Positions 1-10,006 are shown, numbered from the stretch's first letter. The stretch is 64,000 bases of DNA from Glaciimonas sp. CA11.2 (GCF_034314045.1 NZ_JAVIWL010000001.1:1426001-1490000); one strand, 5' to 3'. Numbers and translations: made by a program. Notes: generated by a model not told the origin, from the letters alone.

Positions 1-373
1 CAACGATACGCATTGTGTCTGGCGAAGCGATAACGATATCGAAAGGCATGTTACCGGCTTTAATTTGCTCAGCCAGGTCTTCCATACCAACAATATCTGC
101 ACCCGCTGCTTTAGCTTGTTCAGCTTTTTCGCCTGAGGCAAAAACAGCAACACGAACACTCTTGCCTGTACCAGCTGGTAATACGACGGAGCCACGGACA
201 ACTTGATCCGATTTCTTTGCATCAACGCCCAATTGGACGGAGACATCGATTGACTCATTGAATTTAGCAGTTGCGCATTCTTTGATCAAAACAATGGCGT
301 TATCGAATGGATAAGCCTTGGTGCTGTCAATTTTTGCTTTGATTGCTTTTACGCGTTTAGTTAACTTAGCCAT
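1..373 (-). CDS. rplA: 50S ribosomal protein L1, C-terminus cut by window edge
   Basis: The first ~124 residues of ribosomal protein L1 are visible; the rest lies beyond the window start. L1 forms the mobile stalk at the ribosomal E site and in E. coli represses its own operon by binding the L11 leader mRNA. The N-terminus [11 protein letters not shown] and the internal [16 protein letters not shown] stretch are typical of L1. The start codon overlaps the rplK stop by one base (TAATG), so the two are translationally coupled. The family is about 230 residues long, so roughly half is seen. Confidence 0.97.
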   Translation of the reverse strand, partial: MAKLTKRVKAIKAKIDSTKAYPFDNAIVLIKECATAKFNESIDVSVQLGVDAKKSDQVVRGSVVLPAGTGKSVRVAVFASGEKAEQAKAAGADIVGMEDLAEQIKAGNMPFDIVIASPDTMRIV

Positions 374-804
374 TACAGACCCTCTACCGTGATGCCCATC
401 GAACGAGCGGAACCGGCGATAGTACGCACGGCAGCTTCCAGATCAGCACCAGTGAGGTCGGGCTTCTTCTGAGTAGCGATATCTTCTGCTTGTTGACGAG
501 TAATCGAGCCGACCTTATCGGTATGCGGCTTAGCCGAACCCTTAGTGATACCAGCTGCTTTTTTGATCAAAATAGTTGCAGGAGGCGTCTTCATGATGAA
601 CGTGAAGGACTTATCCGCAAATGCTGTGATCACAACTGGAATTGGCAGACCTGGCTCAACACCTTGAGTCTGGGCGTTAAACGCTTTGCAGAACTCCATA
701 ATGTTAAGACCGCGCTGACCCAGTGCTGGACCGATCGGAGGGGACGGGTTTGCTTTACCAGCTGGAACTTGCAGCTTGATAAAACCAATAATTTTCTTTG
801 CCAT
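373..804 (-). CDS. rplK: 50S ribosomal protein L11
   Basis: Full-length L11, 143 residues. L11 binds 23S rRNA at the GTPase-associated centre and is needed for RelA activation. The N-terminal domain carries the proline-rich segment [19 protein letters not shown] and the C-terminal RNA-binding domain carries GSARSMGI, both diagnostic. A clear Shine-Dalgarno (AGGAG) lies five bases before the ATG. It sits upstream of rplA in the usual nusG-rplK-rplA order, with a ~220-bp leader separating it from nusG. Confidence 0.98.
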   Translation of the reverse strand: MAKKIIGFIKLQVPAGKANPSPPIGPALGQRGLNIMEFCKAFNAQTQGVEPGLPIPVVITAFADKSFTFIMKTPPATILIKKAAGITKGSAKPHTDKVGSITRQQAEDIATQKKPDLTGADLEAAVRTIAGSARSMGITVEGL

Positions 805-1025
805 GATGGCTCCTACGTTGGTTGAGTGTTAGCGCCTTTTCGCTCAGTTGCCTGACCTAATTGGGCTCCTCTCTTACTAATAACAGCGAATTGACAAGTT
901 CTTCGAACTTACTGCGCTTCGCTGGGCGCATCCTAAAATTTCTCTAATACTCACTTCTGTATTACTAATTCTTTGCTTCCGAGCCCTGCATTCCTTGCGA
1001 CGATTAACAACATTCGACTCAAAAA
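805..1025 (-). promoter_or_regulatory. nusG-rplK intergenic leader with two small hairpins
   Basis: This non-coding stretch contains two compact stem-loops: AAGTTC/GAACTT at 896-910 (loop TTC) and TGCGC/GCGCA at 913-930. In enterobacteria the equivalent interval holds the L11 promoter and the L1 autoregulatory binding site. I see the hairpins; equating either with an L1 target is inference. No ORF with coding character is present. Confidence 0.4.
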
Positions 1026-1631
1026 TTAAACTTTTTCGACCTGCCCAAATTCCAGCTCGACCGGTGTGGCACGACCAAAAATGGTGACCGTCACGCGCAC
1101 GCGCGATTTTTCGTAGTTCACTTCTTCAACGTTACCGTTGAAATCTGTAAACGGACCATCTTTAATACGCACTAACTCGCCGACTTCATACAATACCTTT
1201 GGACGCGGCTTCTCGACACCATCTTGCATTTGCTGCATGATTTTGTCGACTTCGTGCTGTGGAATTGGAGTCGGCTTGTTTGACTTGCCACCAATAAAAC
1301 CGGTAACTTTATTCGTATTCTTGACCAAATGCCATGTTTCGTCAGTCATTTCCATTTCAACCAGAACATAGCCAGGAAAGAAGCGACGCTCGGTGACAGA
1401 TTTTTGACCGTTCTTGACTTCAATTACTTCTTCAGTTGGCACCAAAATCTGGCCAAACTGATCTTGCATACCGGCACGTTCAGCACGCTCGGTGAGCGCA
1501 CGCATGACGCTTTTTTCCATACCAGAATAGGCGTGCACAACATACCAGCGCTTCTTGCCCATAGGCGCAGACGCCGGTGTCGTTACATCGACCGGCGTTG
1601 CTTGTGCGTCGTCTTGTGTGCTTTCGCTCAT
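1026..1631 (-). CDS. nusG: Transcription termination/antitermination factor NusG
   Basis: NusG binds RNA polymerase, suppresses pausing and links it to Rho or ribosomal S10. The product is 201 residues. The NGN domain starts at [16 protein letters not shown] and runs to about residue 130, followed by the KOW domain ([17 protein letters not shown]). A TTG four codons upstream would extend the gene into secE. I prefer the ATG at 1631, which has GGAA just upstream and lies 2 bp after the secE stop codon. The N-terminus has a short Thr/Ala-rich extension before the NGN domain, common in betaproteobacteria. Confidence 0.96.
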   Translation of the reverse strand: MSESTQDDAQATPVDVTTPASAPMGKKRWYVVHAYSGMEKSVMRALTERAERAGMQDQFGQILVPTEEVIEVKNGQKSVTERRFFPGYVLVEMEMTDETWHLVKNTNKVTGFIGGKSNKPTPIPQHEVDKIMQQMQDGVEKPRPKVLYEVGELVRIKDGPFTDFNGNVEEVNYEKSRVRVTVTIFGRATPVELEFGQVEKV

Positions 1632-1633
1632 TA

Positions 1634-2014
1634 TTATTTCCAACCCAGAATCACGTCGTACAACAAAACCTCGAGGAGCTTATCGGTGCCCCATAGGAAA
1701 ATTGCCATCACCAGAACAAAGACAAATACGATTGCAGTAATTTGCATCGCTTCTTTGCGGGTAGGCCAGACCACCTTTTTAGTTTCGCGTATAGCTTCTT
1801 TCGCGAAACTCAGAAAACCACGACCTTGCGTCGAGGTCCATGCCAAGGCAATCGCCACAAGCAAACCGGCGACCAAAACGCTTGCACGTACCAAGCTTGG
1901 CTTGTCCGACAAAAAATAAAAGCCGACTATGCCGGCAACGACAGCTAATACTGCCAATACTACTTTGAGCTTGTCGCCGGATGGGCTGACTGTTTGCACA
2001 GGGTGGTTAGACAT
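1634..2014 (-). CDS. secE: Preprotein translocase subunit SecE
   Basis: SecE is the small essential stabilising subunit of the SecYEG channel in the inner membrane. The 126-residue product has three hydrophobic segments (about residues 15-35, 43-60 and 93-118) and the conserved cytosolic stretch [17 protein letters not shown] just before the last helix, the SecE hallmark. Three-helix SecE is the usual proteobacterial form. It is followed by nusG after a 2-bp gap, so the pair is co-transcribed, and is preceded by tRNA-Trp. Confidence 0.96.
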   Translation of the reverse strand: MSNHPVQTVSPSGDKLKVVLAVLAVVAGIVGFYFLSDKPSLVRASVLVAGLLVAIALAWTSTQGRGFLSFAKEAIRETKKVVWPTRKEAMQITAIVFVFVLVMAIFLWGTDKLLEVLLYDVILGWK

Positions 2015-2053
2015 ACTTGGATTTATACTTTCAGTACCCTACACCTAAATCGG

Positions 2054-2129
2054 TGGCAGGGGCGGAGGGCATCGAACCCCCAACCTCCGGTTTTGGAGAC
2101 CGGCGCTCTGCCAATTGAGCTACACCCCT
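2054..2129 (-). tRNA. trpT: tRNA-Trp (anticodon CCA)
   Basis: A 76-nt cloverleaf with acceptor stem AGGGGTG pairing CGCCCCT, D-arm AGCTCAATTGGCAGAGC, anticodon loop CTCCAAA and T-loop GGTTCGATGCC, ending in encoded CCA. It lies between tuf and secE, the normal betaproteobacterial position. Confidence 0.97.
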
Positions 2130-2268
2130 AACGCTTAACATTACCATGAGTTATCTGGCTTCTTAACTCACTCTAGACTCTACTACTCACTACTTTTACA
2201 ACCACTATTTGCTGAGACATCAACGCCGCAAGACGGATAAATCCAGAATTGCGGCGCGTTCAGCTAAC

Positions 2269-3468
2269 TTATTGTGGATCTGGCAGGATCTTGGCAACAA
2301 CACCCGCGCCAACTGTACGACCACCTTCACGAATAGCGAAGCGCAAGCCTTCTTCCATCGCGATTGGGTTGATCAACATCACAGTGATCGACACGTTATC
2401 GCCCGGCATGACCATTTCTTTGCCTTCTGGCAAAGCGATCGAACCAGTGACGTCCGTGGTACGGAAATAGAACTGTGGACGATAGTTGTTGAAGAACGGT
2501 GTATGACGGCCGCCTTCATCTTTCGACAACACATAGATCTCGCCAGTGAAATGCTTGTGTGGCTTGATCGAACCTGGCTTGGCCAAGACTTGACCACGCT
2601 CAACGTCTTCACGCTTGGTACCGCGCAACAACACACCGACGTTATCGCCAGCTTGACCTTGGTCTAGCAACTTACGGAACATTTCAACACCAGTACAGGT
2701 CGTTTTTTGTGTGTCGCGGATGCCGATGATTTCCAGCTCTTCGCCAACTTTCACAATACCACGCTCAATACGACCAGTCACAACAGTACCGCGACCGGAG
2801 ATCGAGAATACGTCTTCCACTGGCAGCAAGAAAGCACCGTCAACTGCGCGCTCCGGGGTTGGAATGTAGCTATCCAACGCATCGGCCAGTTTCATGATCG
2901 CTTCTTCGCCCAACGGACCTGTGTCGCCTTCCAGCGCCAGCTTCGCTGAACCCTGGATGATTGGCAGATCGTCGCCTGGGAAATCGTACTTGCTCAATAA
3001 CTCACGCACTTCCATTTCAACCAGCTCGAGCAACTCAGCGTCGTCAACCATGTCTACTTTATTCAGAAACACAATGACGTATGGCACACCAACTTGACGC
3101 GCCAACAGGATGTGCTCACGCGTTTGCGGCATTGGACCATCAGCAGCAGAACAAACCAGAATCGCACCGTCCATCTGAGCAGCACCAGTAATCATGTTTT
3201 TAACATAATCAGCATGGCCTGGGCAGTCAACGTGCGCGTAATGGCGATTCGCTGTTTCGTATTCTACGTGCGAAGTATTAATAGTAATACCGCGTGCACG
3301 CTCTTCCGGGGCAGAGTCAATCGTGCTGAAATCGCGCATGTCGCCGCCGAATTTCTTGGTCAGCACTTTAGAAATCGCCGCAGTCAGTGTAGTTTTACCA
3401 TGATCAACGTGGCCAATCGTACCCACATTCACGTGCGGCTTGGTCCGCTCAAATTTACTTTTTGCCAT
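2269..3468 (-). CDS. tuf: Translation elongation factor Tu
   Basis: EF-Tu delivers aminoacyl-tRNA to the ribosomal A site as a GTP complex. The protein is 399 residues. G1 is GHVDHGKTT (about residue 19), then the DCPGH box and NKVD; domains II and III follow, ending in [10 protein letters not shown]. The reading frame stays open upstream for another 76 codons across the tRNA-Thr region, but the genuine start is the ATG at 3468, preceded by AGGAG seven bases away and giving the canonical [14 protein letters not shown]. The tRNA-tufB linkage suggests this is the tufB-type copy. The second rpsG-fusA-tuf copy expected in this group is not in the window. Confidence 0.98.
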   Translation of the reverse strand: MAKSKFERTKPHVNVGTIGHVDHGKTTLTAAISKVLTKKFGGDMRDFSTIDSAPEERARGITINTSHVEYETANRHYAHVDCPGHADYVKNMITGAAQMDGAILVCSAADGPMPQTREHILLARQVGVPYVIVFLNKVDMVDDAELLELVEMEVRELLSKYDFPGDDLPIIQGSAKLALEGDTGPLGEEAIMKLADALDSYIPTPERAVDGAFLLPVEDVFSISGRGTVVTGRIERGIVKVGEELEIIGIRDTQKTTCTGVEMFRKLLDQGQAGDNVGVLLRGTKREDVERGQVLAKPGSIKPHKHFTGEIYVLSKDEGGRHTPFFNNYRPQFYFRTTDVTGSIALPEGKEMVMPGDNVSITVMLINPIAMEEGLRFAIREGGRTVGAGVVAKILPDPQ

Positions 3469-3605
3469 CTTGGAACTCCTAAAGATTTGATGAGAATGTT
3501 CAGGCACGCGCCCGACTGCATTGCATTGAATACTACGATTGACTAATCCAGAGAACACAGCGCTAACTTCACACTGATTCGGGCACTGCAAACAAACTGT
3601 ATAGC

Positions 3606-3680
<75 letters not shown>

Positions 3681-3794
3681 TATGCTGCCCGTACACCGAA
3701 AACTCACAGTGGCACGTTCAACTTATAAACTTGAAAACCATTTACTTGCAACTCATGTACTACTAAATCTGTAATGCCAAACTTTTTACTGAAC

Positions 3795-3868
3795 TGGAGC
3801 GGGTGAAGGGAATCGAACCCTCGTCGTAAGCTTGGAAGGCTTCTGCTCTACCATTGAGCTACACCCGC
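3795..3868 (-). tRNA. glyT: tRNA-Gly (anticodon TCC)
   Basis: A 74-nt cloverleaf with acceptor stem GCGGGTG/CACCCGC, D-arm AGCTCAATGGTAGAGC, anticodon loop CTTCCAA giving TCC, and encoded CCA. It is the middle tRNA of the tRNA-tuf operon. Confidence 0.97.
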
Positions 3869-3938
3869 GAGATCATTTCTTCAACCACAACATTTTTACT
3901 TACTCTGCACAACAGTACTACTTCACTATTTCCGGCAA

Positions 3939-4024
3939 TGGTGGAGGGGGCTGGATTCGAACCAGCGTACTCGCAAGAGGGCAGATTTACAGTCTGCTGC
4001 CATTAACCACTCGACCACCCCTCC
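3939..4024 (-). tRNA. tyrT: tRNA-Tyr (anticodon GTA)
   Basis: An 86-nt class II tRNA with a long variable arm (CCTCTTGCGAG region), acceptor stem GGAGGGG/CCCCTCC, anticodon loop CTGTAAA giving GTA, and encoded CCA. It is the first gene of the tRNA-tuf-secE-nusG block. Confidence 0.97.
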
Positions 4025-4038
4025 GCACGGAATCCAAA

Positions 4039-4067
4039 ACTATAGTGAAACTTCCTGACTTTGTCAA
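4039..4067 (-). promoter_or_regulatory. Sigma-70 promoter of the tRNA-tufB operon
   Basis: On the minus strand a perfect -35 TTGACA (4062-4067) is followed after exactly 17 bp by -10 TATAGT (4039-4044), 15 bp before the mature 5' end of tRNA-Tyr. Near-consensus elements with optimal spacing ahead of stable RNA genes make this a strong prediction. Confidence 0.88.
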
Positions 4068-4214
4068 CCACTACCGATAATTTCTTATGAATTAGTTTCA
4101 TAATGCATTAAACAGCTTTATCGCTGAAAGCCAAGCCCAACAGTATACAACGAAGATTTTCAAATAGACAAGCGCTACATCAAAATATAATGATATTTCT
4201 TGCGAATGTGTATT

Positions 4215-5300
4215 TTAGAAACGCGTTTCCCGCGCTGCCCGCAAAAATCCATCCAATATTGGCGTGCAATCGAGCAATTCTGGACCACCTGCACGGTGGA
4301 ATTCGGGATGCCATTGCAAACCCATGACAAAAGGTGCTTTGCGATAGCGGATAGCCTCTGTGATGTTATCTACGCCGGACACTGCCTCAACGGAGAGATC
4401 GCGACCAAGATCCTTAACTGCCTGGTGATGAATTGAATTCACCACCCACTCTTTGCGCGTATCACTGTCCGACGCAAATAGGGCCGCCAGCGACGATCCC
4501 GGTGGAAACTGGATCGCGTGATGTAGACGATCATATTCATCGTTCACATGGGCGATCGAGGTCGGGACGTCGGTAGCGATGTCCTGATACAAGGTCCCGC
4601 CCAACGCGACATTGATTAGTTGACAACCACGGCAAATGCCCAGTACTGGCTTGCCTGCCTCTATAAATTCGTGCAGCAACTCGAGCTCATACATGTCACG
4701 CACGCGGTCACCACCCCACTCTGGTCTGGTAGCGGCTTCGGCATAGCTTTGCGGCGAAACATCTGCACCACCTTGCAATACTAATCCATCCAGATGCTTG
4801 GCATAGTCACGTAGACGAATACTACTAGGATGTACCAGGCCATTGGTGTTCACGGTCGGAATCATGAATACGAGTACGTCGCGCGACATCACCCACTGTG
4901 CAATCGATTCTTCAAGATATTGCAATGTCCGTCCGCGTAAACCTTTTGCCCCTTCTTCAGGATGAAATATACGCGCGGAAACGCCAATTTTCAGCGTACG
5001 CTGCATCATTCTGCGGCCAGCCTTGTCCGATATTGCTCGGACCCGCGCTGCAATCAATTTCCAGGTTTGCGTCCATGGCGCGTCATCTGCTCGAGCGCCG
5101 GAAGTTGCGCTGCCAGCGTGGCCTAAACTGGTATACACCGTCGGTTGTTCCGCCGGCTTAATAATTTTTTCTGCCATGGCGGGAGACGACGCAGTTACTG
5201 GCTCAGGAGACGCAGCAAGCGGCTCAGAAGCATTTTCGGATATAACAGGGGGCTCAATAGGAAGGGTAGGTATTGATTCAGAATTTTTCTTATCGGTCAT
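4215..5300 (-). CDS. Class I glutamine amidotransferase-like hydrolase (gamma-glutamyl-GABA hydrolase / peptidase C26 family)
   Basis: 361 residues. The C-terminal ~255 residues form a peptidase C26 fold. The nucleophile elbow GICRG puts the catalytic Cys near residue 222; the His/Glu pair is in LQWHPEFH near residue 331; the substrate-side stretch is LQGGADVSP. PuuD of this family hydrolyses gamma-glutamyl-gamma-aminobutyrate in putrescine degradation, but no puu genes are nearby, so the substrate is open. The first ~105 residues are a low-complexity Pro/Ser/Ala/Glu extension with no domain I recognise; typical PuuD proteins are ~255 residues and lack it. Monocistronic, followed by the tRNA operon promoter. 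Confidence 0.85.
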   Translation of the reverse strand: MTDKKNSESIPTLPIEPPVISENASEPLAASPEPVTASSPAMAEKIIKPAEQPTVYTSLGHAGSATSGARADDAPWTQTWKLIAARVRAISDKAGRRMMQRTLKIGVSARIFHPEEGAKGLRGRTLQYLEESIAQWVMSRDVLVFMIPTVNTNGLVHPSSIRLRDYAKHLDGLVLQGGADVSPQSYAEAATRPEWGGDRVRDMYELELLHEFIEAGKPVLGICRGCQLINVALGGTLYQDIATDVPTSIAHVNDEYDRLHHAIQFPPGSSLAALFASDSDTRKEWVVNSIHHQAVKDLGRDLSVEAVSGVDNITEAIRYRKAPFVMGLQWHPEFHRAGGPELLDCTPILDGFLRAARETRF

Positions 5301-5741
5301 GGTGTCGAAAACTTAAAGTGGAATGTAGGTAGACTATCGCCAGGGCAAAACTATCCGTAGCAGCTAAATTTCGCTAATCCTCGTTATTACATTGCTTTAT
5401 TACGTTGACCACTCAGCACTTTATTGATACTTCTGGCGATCCATTCGCTTCCGCGCAAACTGGCTCACTGCGCTGGCGCCAGCGATACAATTTTGCCAGC
5501 AGGATAAAAAATTATTTACCAAAGTATAGGCCTACTTAGTTTAATTTAGCGCTTGATGCAATATTTAGGCATATAGAACGGTCGATCAAGCGTTACCTCT
5601 GCGTTGAGGCCTAAACACGCCTACAACCTCTGGCATCATCGCGGTATCACGATGTTTGATACCATGATTCCACTTGGAACAGCGTCGAGCAACTATCGAT
5701 CAACGTGGTGCAAATGTCCCACAATAAATTACACATAGCCA
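5301..5741. other. Divergent intergenic region (441 bp) with a short hairpin
   Basis: This region separates the minus-strand hydrolase from the plus-strand antiporter. A perfect 7-bp stem GGTATCA/TGATACC with a 7-nt loop lies at 5643-5663, about 80 bp ahead of the antiporter start. I see no convincing ORF and no clear -10/-35 pair. Promoters for both genes must lie here. Confidence 0.35.
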
Positions 5742-7580
5742 ATGGAAAAAAGTCTCTTACTCAATGCATTAATCTATTTGGCCGCAGCTGTCGTCGCAGT
5801 ACCGATTGCCAAGCGCCTAGGACTAGGGGCGGTCCTAGGTTATCTGTTGGCGGGTATGGTAATTGGACCTTGGGGTCTGCGCCTGATCGATGGCGTTGAA
5901 GATATTTTGCATTTTTCTGAGTTCGGCGTAGTTCTGCTGCTCTTTTTGATCGGACTGGAACTTGAGCCTAAACGTTTGTGGTCATTGAGGCGGCCAATTT
6001 TCGGTTGGGGCGGTACGCAGGTTGGTATCGTCACGCTAGCGCTATTTGGCGCAGCAATCGGCTTTGGTGCTGACTGGAAAACCGCACTCATCGCCTCGCT
6101 TGGGTTATCGCTATCATCCACCGCTATCGTGCTCGCCACGCTGTCAGAGCGTAAATTGACAGCCACGCCTGCAGGTTCTGCTGGATTCGCGATACTGTTG
6201 TTTCAGGATATTGCCGCGATTCCGATGATTGCGATTGTTCCCTTGCTAGGGGTCGCCGCGGTCCAAGGCAGCGATGCCGGTTGGCTGAGCGCTGCTAAGG
6301 CTGTTGCTGTAATCGCTACACTGATTTTTGGTGGCCGTTTTTTGGTACGACCTCTGATACGCATGATCGCCAAAACCGGCCTGCGAGAAATTTTCACGGC
6401 ATTTGCCTTACTCCTGGTGATCGCGACTGGATTACTGATGGAGTGGGTCGGCATGTCGATGGCATTGGGCGCATTTTTAGCTGGTGTTTTGCTGGCCGAT
6501 TCTGAATACCGACACGCCTTGGAAACCGACCTGGAACCTTTCAAGGGCTTGTTACTTGGCTTGTTTTTTATTGCAGTAGGGATGTCCGTAGATTTCGGCG
6601 TATTTCTTGCGCAGCCATGGTTAGTACTCGGCTTGGTCGCAGGTTTTTTACTTATCAAAATAAGCGTGCTATATATCCTCAGCAAGCTATTCAAAATCGC
6701 CCGAGCCCAACAATTTTTGTTCGCACTATTGCTATCCCAAGGCGGCGAATTTGCTTTCGTCGTATTTGGTGCGGCTGCCGCAGCCAAGGTCTTCACACAG
6801 GAGACTTCCTCACTCCTGGTGGTGGTCGTGGCGCTCTCAATGGTCACCACACCCTTATTGCTAATTTTTTATGACAAGGTCGTCTTGCCGTATTTTGTGT
6901 CAACGCGCCAGCGGCCCGATGACGTCATCGACGACAACGAAAATCTTGTCATCATTGCTGGGTTTGGACGCTTCGGACAAATTGTAGGACGCTTGCTGCA
7001 CGCCAATCAGGTCAGCATGACGGTGCTTGACCATGACCCTGATCAGATCGATTTATTACGTAAATTCGGCTTCAAAGTTTTTTACGGTGACGCTACCCGC
7101 ATCGATTTGTTACGCACGGCGGGCGTCGCCAAAGCGCGCCTGCTGGTAGTTGCCATTGATGATATTGACGGCAGCTTGCGATTGATCGCTGCAGTTCGAC
7201 GCGCTTATCCTTTGCTGCCGATTGCGGCGCGTGCACGCAATATTACCCACTATTACGATTTGATGGACCTTGGCGTCACTGTTATTGAGCGCGAAACCTT
7301 CGACTCCGCCTTACAACTTGGTCGACAAGCTTTACAACAACTGGGCTTCGGTCCATCGCGCGCGGAGCAAGCTGCGATAAAATTTCGTGCACACAATTTA
7401 CAAACCGTGCATGATATTTATCCGCATCATAAAGATCAGCAACAGATGGTTTCGTTAGCAAGGCAAGCGCGTGCCGAACTTGAAGAAATGTTCGCGCACG
7501 ATCAGATGATTCGCAATAACGAAATTGCAATTGGTGGTGAAACAGGCAAGGATCCGGATGCGGACGATGGGCGCGACTGA
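5742..7580 (+). CDS. CPA2-family monovalent cation:proton antiporter, KefB/KefC-like
   Basis: 612 residues. The first ~385 are strongly hydrophobic with the 12-13 helices of a Na+/H+ exchanger domain (for example LLFLIGLELEPKRLW and the SLSSTAIVLATL stretch). The C-terminal ~200 residues are a RCK/TrkA-N nucleotide-binding domain with the Rossmann motif GFGRFGQIVG at about residue 406 and an acidic strand end (VLDHDPDQI). Members export K+ or Na+ in exchange for H+, and KefB/C are gated by glutathione adducts. No KefF/KefG partner is adjacent, so glutathione gating is unproven. No Shine-Dalgarno is obvious before the ATG. Confidence 0.9.
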   Translation: MEKSLLLNALIYLAAAVVAVPIAKRLGLGAVLGYLLAGMVIGPWGLRLIDGVEDILHFSEFGVVLLLFLIGLELEPKRLWSLRRPIFGWGGTQVGIVTLALFGAAIGFGADWKTALIASLGLSLSSTAIVLATLSERKLTATPAGSAGFAILLFQDIAAIPMIAIVPLLGVAAVQGSDAGWLSAAKAVAVIATLIFGGRFLVRPLIRMIAKTGLREIFTAFALLLVIATGLLMEWVGMSMALGAFLAGVLLADSEYRHALETDLEPFKGLLLGLFFIAVGMSVDFGVFLAQPWLVLGLVAGFLLIKISVLYILSKLFKIARAQQFLFALLLSQGGEFAFVVFGAAAAAKVFTQETSSLLVVVVALSMVTTPLLLIFYDKVVLPYFVSTRQRPDDVIDDNENLVIIAGFGRFGQIVGRLLHANQVSMTVLDHDPDQIDLLRKFGFKVFYGDATRIDLLRTAGVAKARLLVVAIDDIDGSLRLIAAVRRAYPLLPIAARARNITHYYDLMDLGVTVIERETFDSALQLGRQALQQLGFGPSRAEQAAIKFRAHNLQTVHDIYPHHKDQQQMVSLARQARAELEEMFAHDQMIRNNEIAIGGETGKDPDADDGRD

Positions 7581-7727
7581 GTCGCCAACGCAGGCGGAAT
7601 CAACCTTCACGGCGGATCGGGCGATCTCGCTGCTGCTTAGAACCGACAAACTCGACATCCTTCGCTAGCGCGTTTACACTCAACGCCGCCAGCATTTGGC
7701 AGCAGTATTACAAAAAGGCTTCCAATT

Positions 7728-8171
7728 ATGATCACAATTTATCACCATCCTCGCTGCCCGTTTTCGCGCGAAGCACTTCACCTGATCGAAGAAATTTCGG
7801 CCCGTGAAAACCTTATCCTCGAGATAATCGACTATCAGCAACTACCGTTGAGTATCCCGCAGCTGATTAACTTGCAAAAGAAATTAGGCCTTCCGATCAG
7901 TGCCATGTTGCGCAATCAGGATCCAAAGTACACAAAACTCAAGCTCTCCAAGGCTGACGACTCCCAGCTATTACAAGCACTCGTTGATTATCCAAAATTG
8001 CTACAGCGCCCCATCGTGGAATATCAAAATCGTGCCGTCATCGCACAACCATCCGCAGTGGTAGAGACATTATTTGAAACCTCGGGGAAAGCAAAACCCC
8101 GGTCAAAATCTGCGGCTGCGGCTGCGGTTACCGTTGCGGATGTGGTCCCGGCACCACCTTCGGCAGAATAA
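7728..8171 (+). CDS. ArsC-family (arsenate reductase-like) thioredoxin-fold protein
   Basis: 147 residues. Residues 1-115 match the glutaredoxin-type arsenate reductase family: the N-terminal HHPRCPFSRE loop places the catalytic Cys at residue 10, and RPIVEYQNRAVIAQP corresponds to the C-terminal Arg-containing part of the active site. The last ~25 residues are an Ala/Pro/Lys tail of low complexity. There is no arsR, arsB or acr3 nearby, so a genuine arsenic role is not supported by context; YffB/Spx-like members share the fold. Lies 147 bp after the antiporter on the same strand. Confidence 0.8.
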   Translation: MITIYHHPRCPFSREALHLIEEISARENLILEIIDYQQLPLSIPQLINLQKKLGLPISAMLRNQDPKYTKLKLSKADDSQLLQALVDYPKLLQRPIVEYQNRAVIAQPSAVVETLFETSGKAKPRSKSAAAAAVTVADVVPAPPSAE

Positions 8172-8229
8172 ACCGCCTATAAGACGCATGACCAGCAAGC
8201 TATCGCGATAACACTTGGACGCCCCTTTT

Positions 8230-8424
8230 CTACAGAAATCGTGCGAGCAAAAATACGACTGTCGAAATCAGAATCGTCGAGGCAAATGGCAACGAGAATA
8301 CTTTGCCAAACAGCTTAAATCGGACGTCTCCAGGCAAGCGTCCGATGCCCATTTTTTCTAACCATGGCAGAGCGCTGGACAATACAATTACCGCAAGAAA
8401 AATTACTAAAACCCAACGAATCAT
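8230..8424 (-). CDS. DUF2905 family small membrane protein
   Basis: 64 residues with two predicted transmembrane helices (about 2-20 and 44-62) joined by a conserved loop (GIGRLPGDVRFKLFGK) characteristic of DUF2905. Function unknown. Such proteins are widespread in proteobacteria and usually monocistronic. Convergent with the ArsC-like gene (58-bp gap). Confidence 0.85.
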   Translation of the reverse strand: MIRWVLVIFLAVIVLSSALPWLEKMGIGRLPGDVRFKLFGKVFSLPFASTILISTVVFLLARFL

Positions 8425-8595
8425 ACCGTTCTTTCAATTGAAGCCACATCTTGATGCCAGCGGCAGGACGGTCTTACGTACAACACCTTAGAACATGATC
8501 GACAGCTATGACCAAGCCGCTAAATGCGTTAAGTAAAACAAACAAGTTTGGCAATTTAATTTGAGCCTATCGCTATTTAGGCCCATCAAGCTCGA

Positions 8596-9774
8596 TCACA
8601 ATTTGTGGCAACGATCATTGCGTCCAAAGCGGGCCGGAAAAATTGCTTGCTTCCCTACAATCAACACCTTAAATAATTCACCCATCTCAGCCGGAGATAT
8701 TAATTTTTGAACCGCATTCGCCTGAGGTAAATACTGCAAGGCATTTTCCGGCGGGGTCCGCAACAACAATTCGGCAATCCCTGCATCAAGTAGAAAAGCC
8801 GCCTGGCAGGTATACCCCAACACATCCATGCCACCATGAATGGCGGCGACGGCCATCGCGGTAAAGTCAACATGGGCCGTCACATCCTGCAAACCCGGCC
8901 AATAAAATGGATCTGGGTGTGCGTGGTGACGATAGTGGCACATCAGCGTGCCTTGATCGCGCTGTCCCAAATAATATTCAGCCGCAGGAAATCCATAATC
9001 GAGGAATATCGCCACACCACCAGAACCGGCGTTCAACATTGCGGCTACCGAGTGCATAAAACCGATTGCTACCGGATGGACTTCTGTCAAATAGCCAACC
9101 GCCAAGTCATCAGCGCCTGGGATTTGCTCCACCAACGATGGATTTGCTAACCGATCAACATAGACGAACTGCGCCTCACCGACTGAATCCGTCACCTCTT
9201 CTAAGCCAACTCCGCGCTGCATCCAGGTCTGTTCGCCCCGTACCAGCATCTCAACCGGCATCGCATCCAACACTTCATTACCGATCACCACGCCTGAAAA
9301 AGACGCTGGCAACCGATCCAGCCACTGCACTTGCCTAAAGACACTCAGCTTCTGCTCTTGCCGTGCGCGCAACTCGGCCGACAGCTCAACGATGTAATAT
9401 GCGTCAAGACTAAACCCATTGGCATGCAATTCGGTCAGGATATCAAAGGCCAATTGCCCGGTACCGGCGCCGAACTCCAGCATCTGCGGCGCTAACGTTG
9501 CGTCTGTCGCAGTGATCAGTTCTGTGGATAATTGCGCAAGTGTTGCGCCAAAAAGCGGCGTAATCTCCGGTGCGGTTGTAAAATCACCGTCTTTACCCAG
9601 TTTTGCTGCGCCACCGCTGTAATAACCGAGGTTTGGTGCGTATAACGCCAACTCCATATAACGAGCGAATGAAATCCAGCCATCATAATGACGGATTTCG
9701 GCGGCAATGAGGTTGTGCAGCAAGCGTGACGCGTGCTGCGCTTCGATAGAAGCTTCGGGTAGTTGCAGTTGCAT
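8596..9774 (-). CDS. SAM-dependent methyltransferase, MidA/NDUFAF7 family
   Basis: 392 residues. The family hallmarks are present: GYYSGGAAKLGKDGDFTTAPEI is split across residues ~50-70, the SAM-binding EFGAGTGQLA follows at about 105, then GNEVLDAMPVE, and IFLDYGFP further on. The mitochondrial homologue NDUFAF7 (MidA) dimethylates an arginine in complex I subunit NDUFS2; the bacterial substrate is not established. Divergent from the SDR gene across ~230 bp. This position next to SDR-folB-ttcA recurs in Burkholderiales as far as I recall. Confidence 0.88.
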   Translation of the reverse strand: MQLQLPEASIEAQHASRLLHNLIAAEIRHYDGWISFARYMELALYAPNLGYYSGGAAKLGKDGDFTTAPEITPLFGATLAQLSTELITATDATLAPQMLEFGAGTGQLAFDILTELHANGFSLDAYYIVELSAELRARQEQKLSVFRQVQWLDRLPASFSGVVIGNEVLDAMPVEMLVRGEQTWMQRGVGLEEVTDSVGEAQFVYVDRLANPSLVEQIPGADDLAVGYLTEVHPVAIGFMHSVAAMLNAGSGGVAIFLDYGFPAAEYYLGQRDQGTLMCHYRHHAHPDPFYWPGLQDVTAHVDFTAMAVAAIHGGMDVLGYTCQAAFLLDAGIAELLLRTPPENALQYLPQANAVQKLISPAEMGELFKVLIVGKQAIFPARFGRNDRCHKL

Positions 9775-10006
9775 GGCGATATTGTAGGAGATATCACCGG
9801 TTTCATAGCAACTTCAATAGCTTTTTTTAAATGCTAACATACTGTCAATTCGCTGCAAATCTTAGCGCAAGCAATGACAAACAAAGACGAATAGTCATCC
9901 CGAGCTTGCACGATTTTTGAAACAACTCAGAAAATTATTCGAGAATATTAAAGAAACATACTCGACTTTAATGAATTTTAGCCAATTTTAGTGAATTTTT
10001 TCCCCA

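Noticed and set aside
1329..1919. A 196-codon plus-strand frame
   Set aside because: Runs antisense through nusG and secE, which are unmistakable; no Shine-Dalgarno and no domain.
6203..6850. A 215-codon minus-strand frame
   Set aside because: Antisense to the transmembrane part of the KefB/C-like antiporter; Ser/Thr/Pro-rich shadow.
5742..7580. Assignment of the antiporter as glutathione-gated KefC
   Set aside because: No KefF/KefG partner nearby and the gating residues could not be confirmed by eye, so only a KefB/C-like call is given.
7728..8171. Arsenic resistance operon
   Set aside because: Only an ArsC-like protein is present; no arsR, efflux pump or arsH accompanies it.
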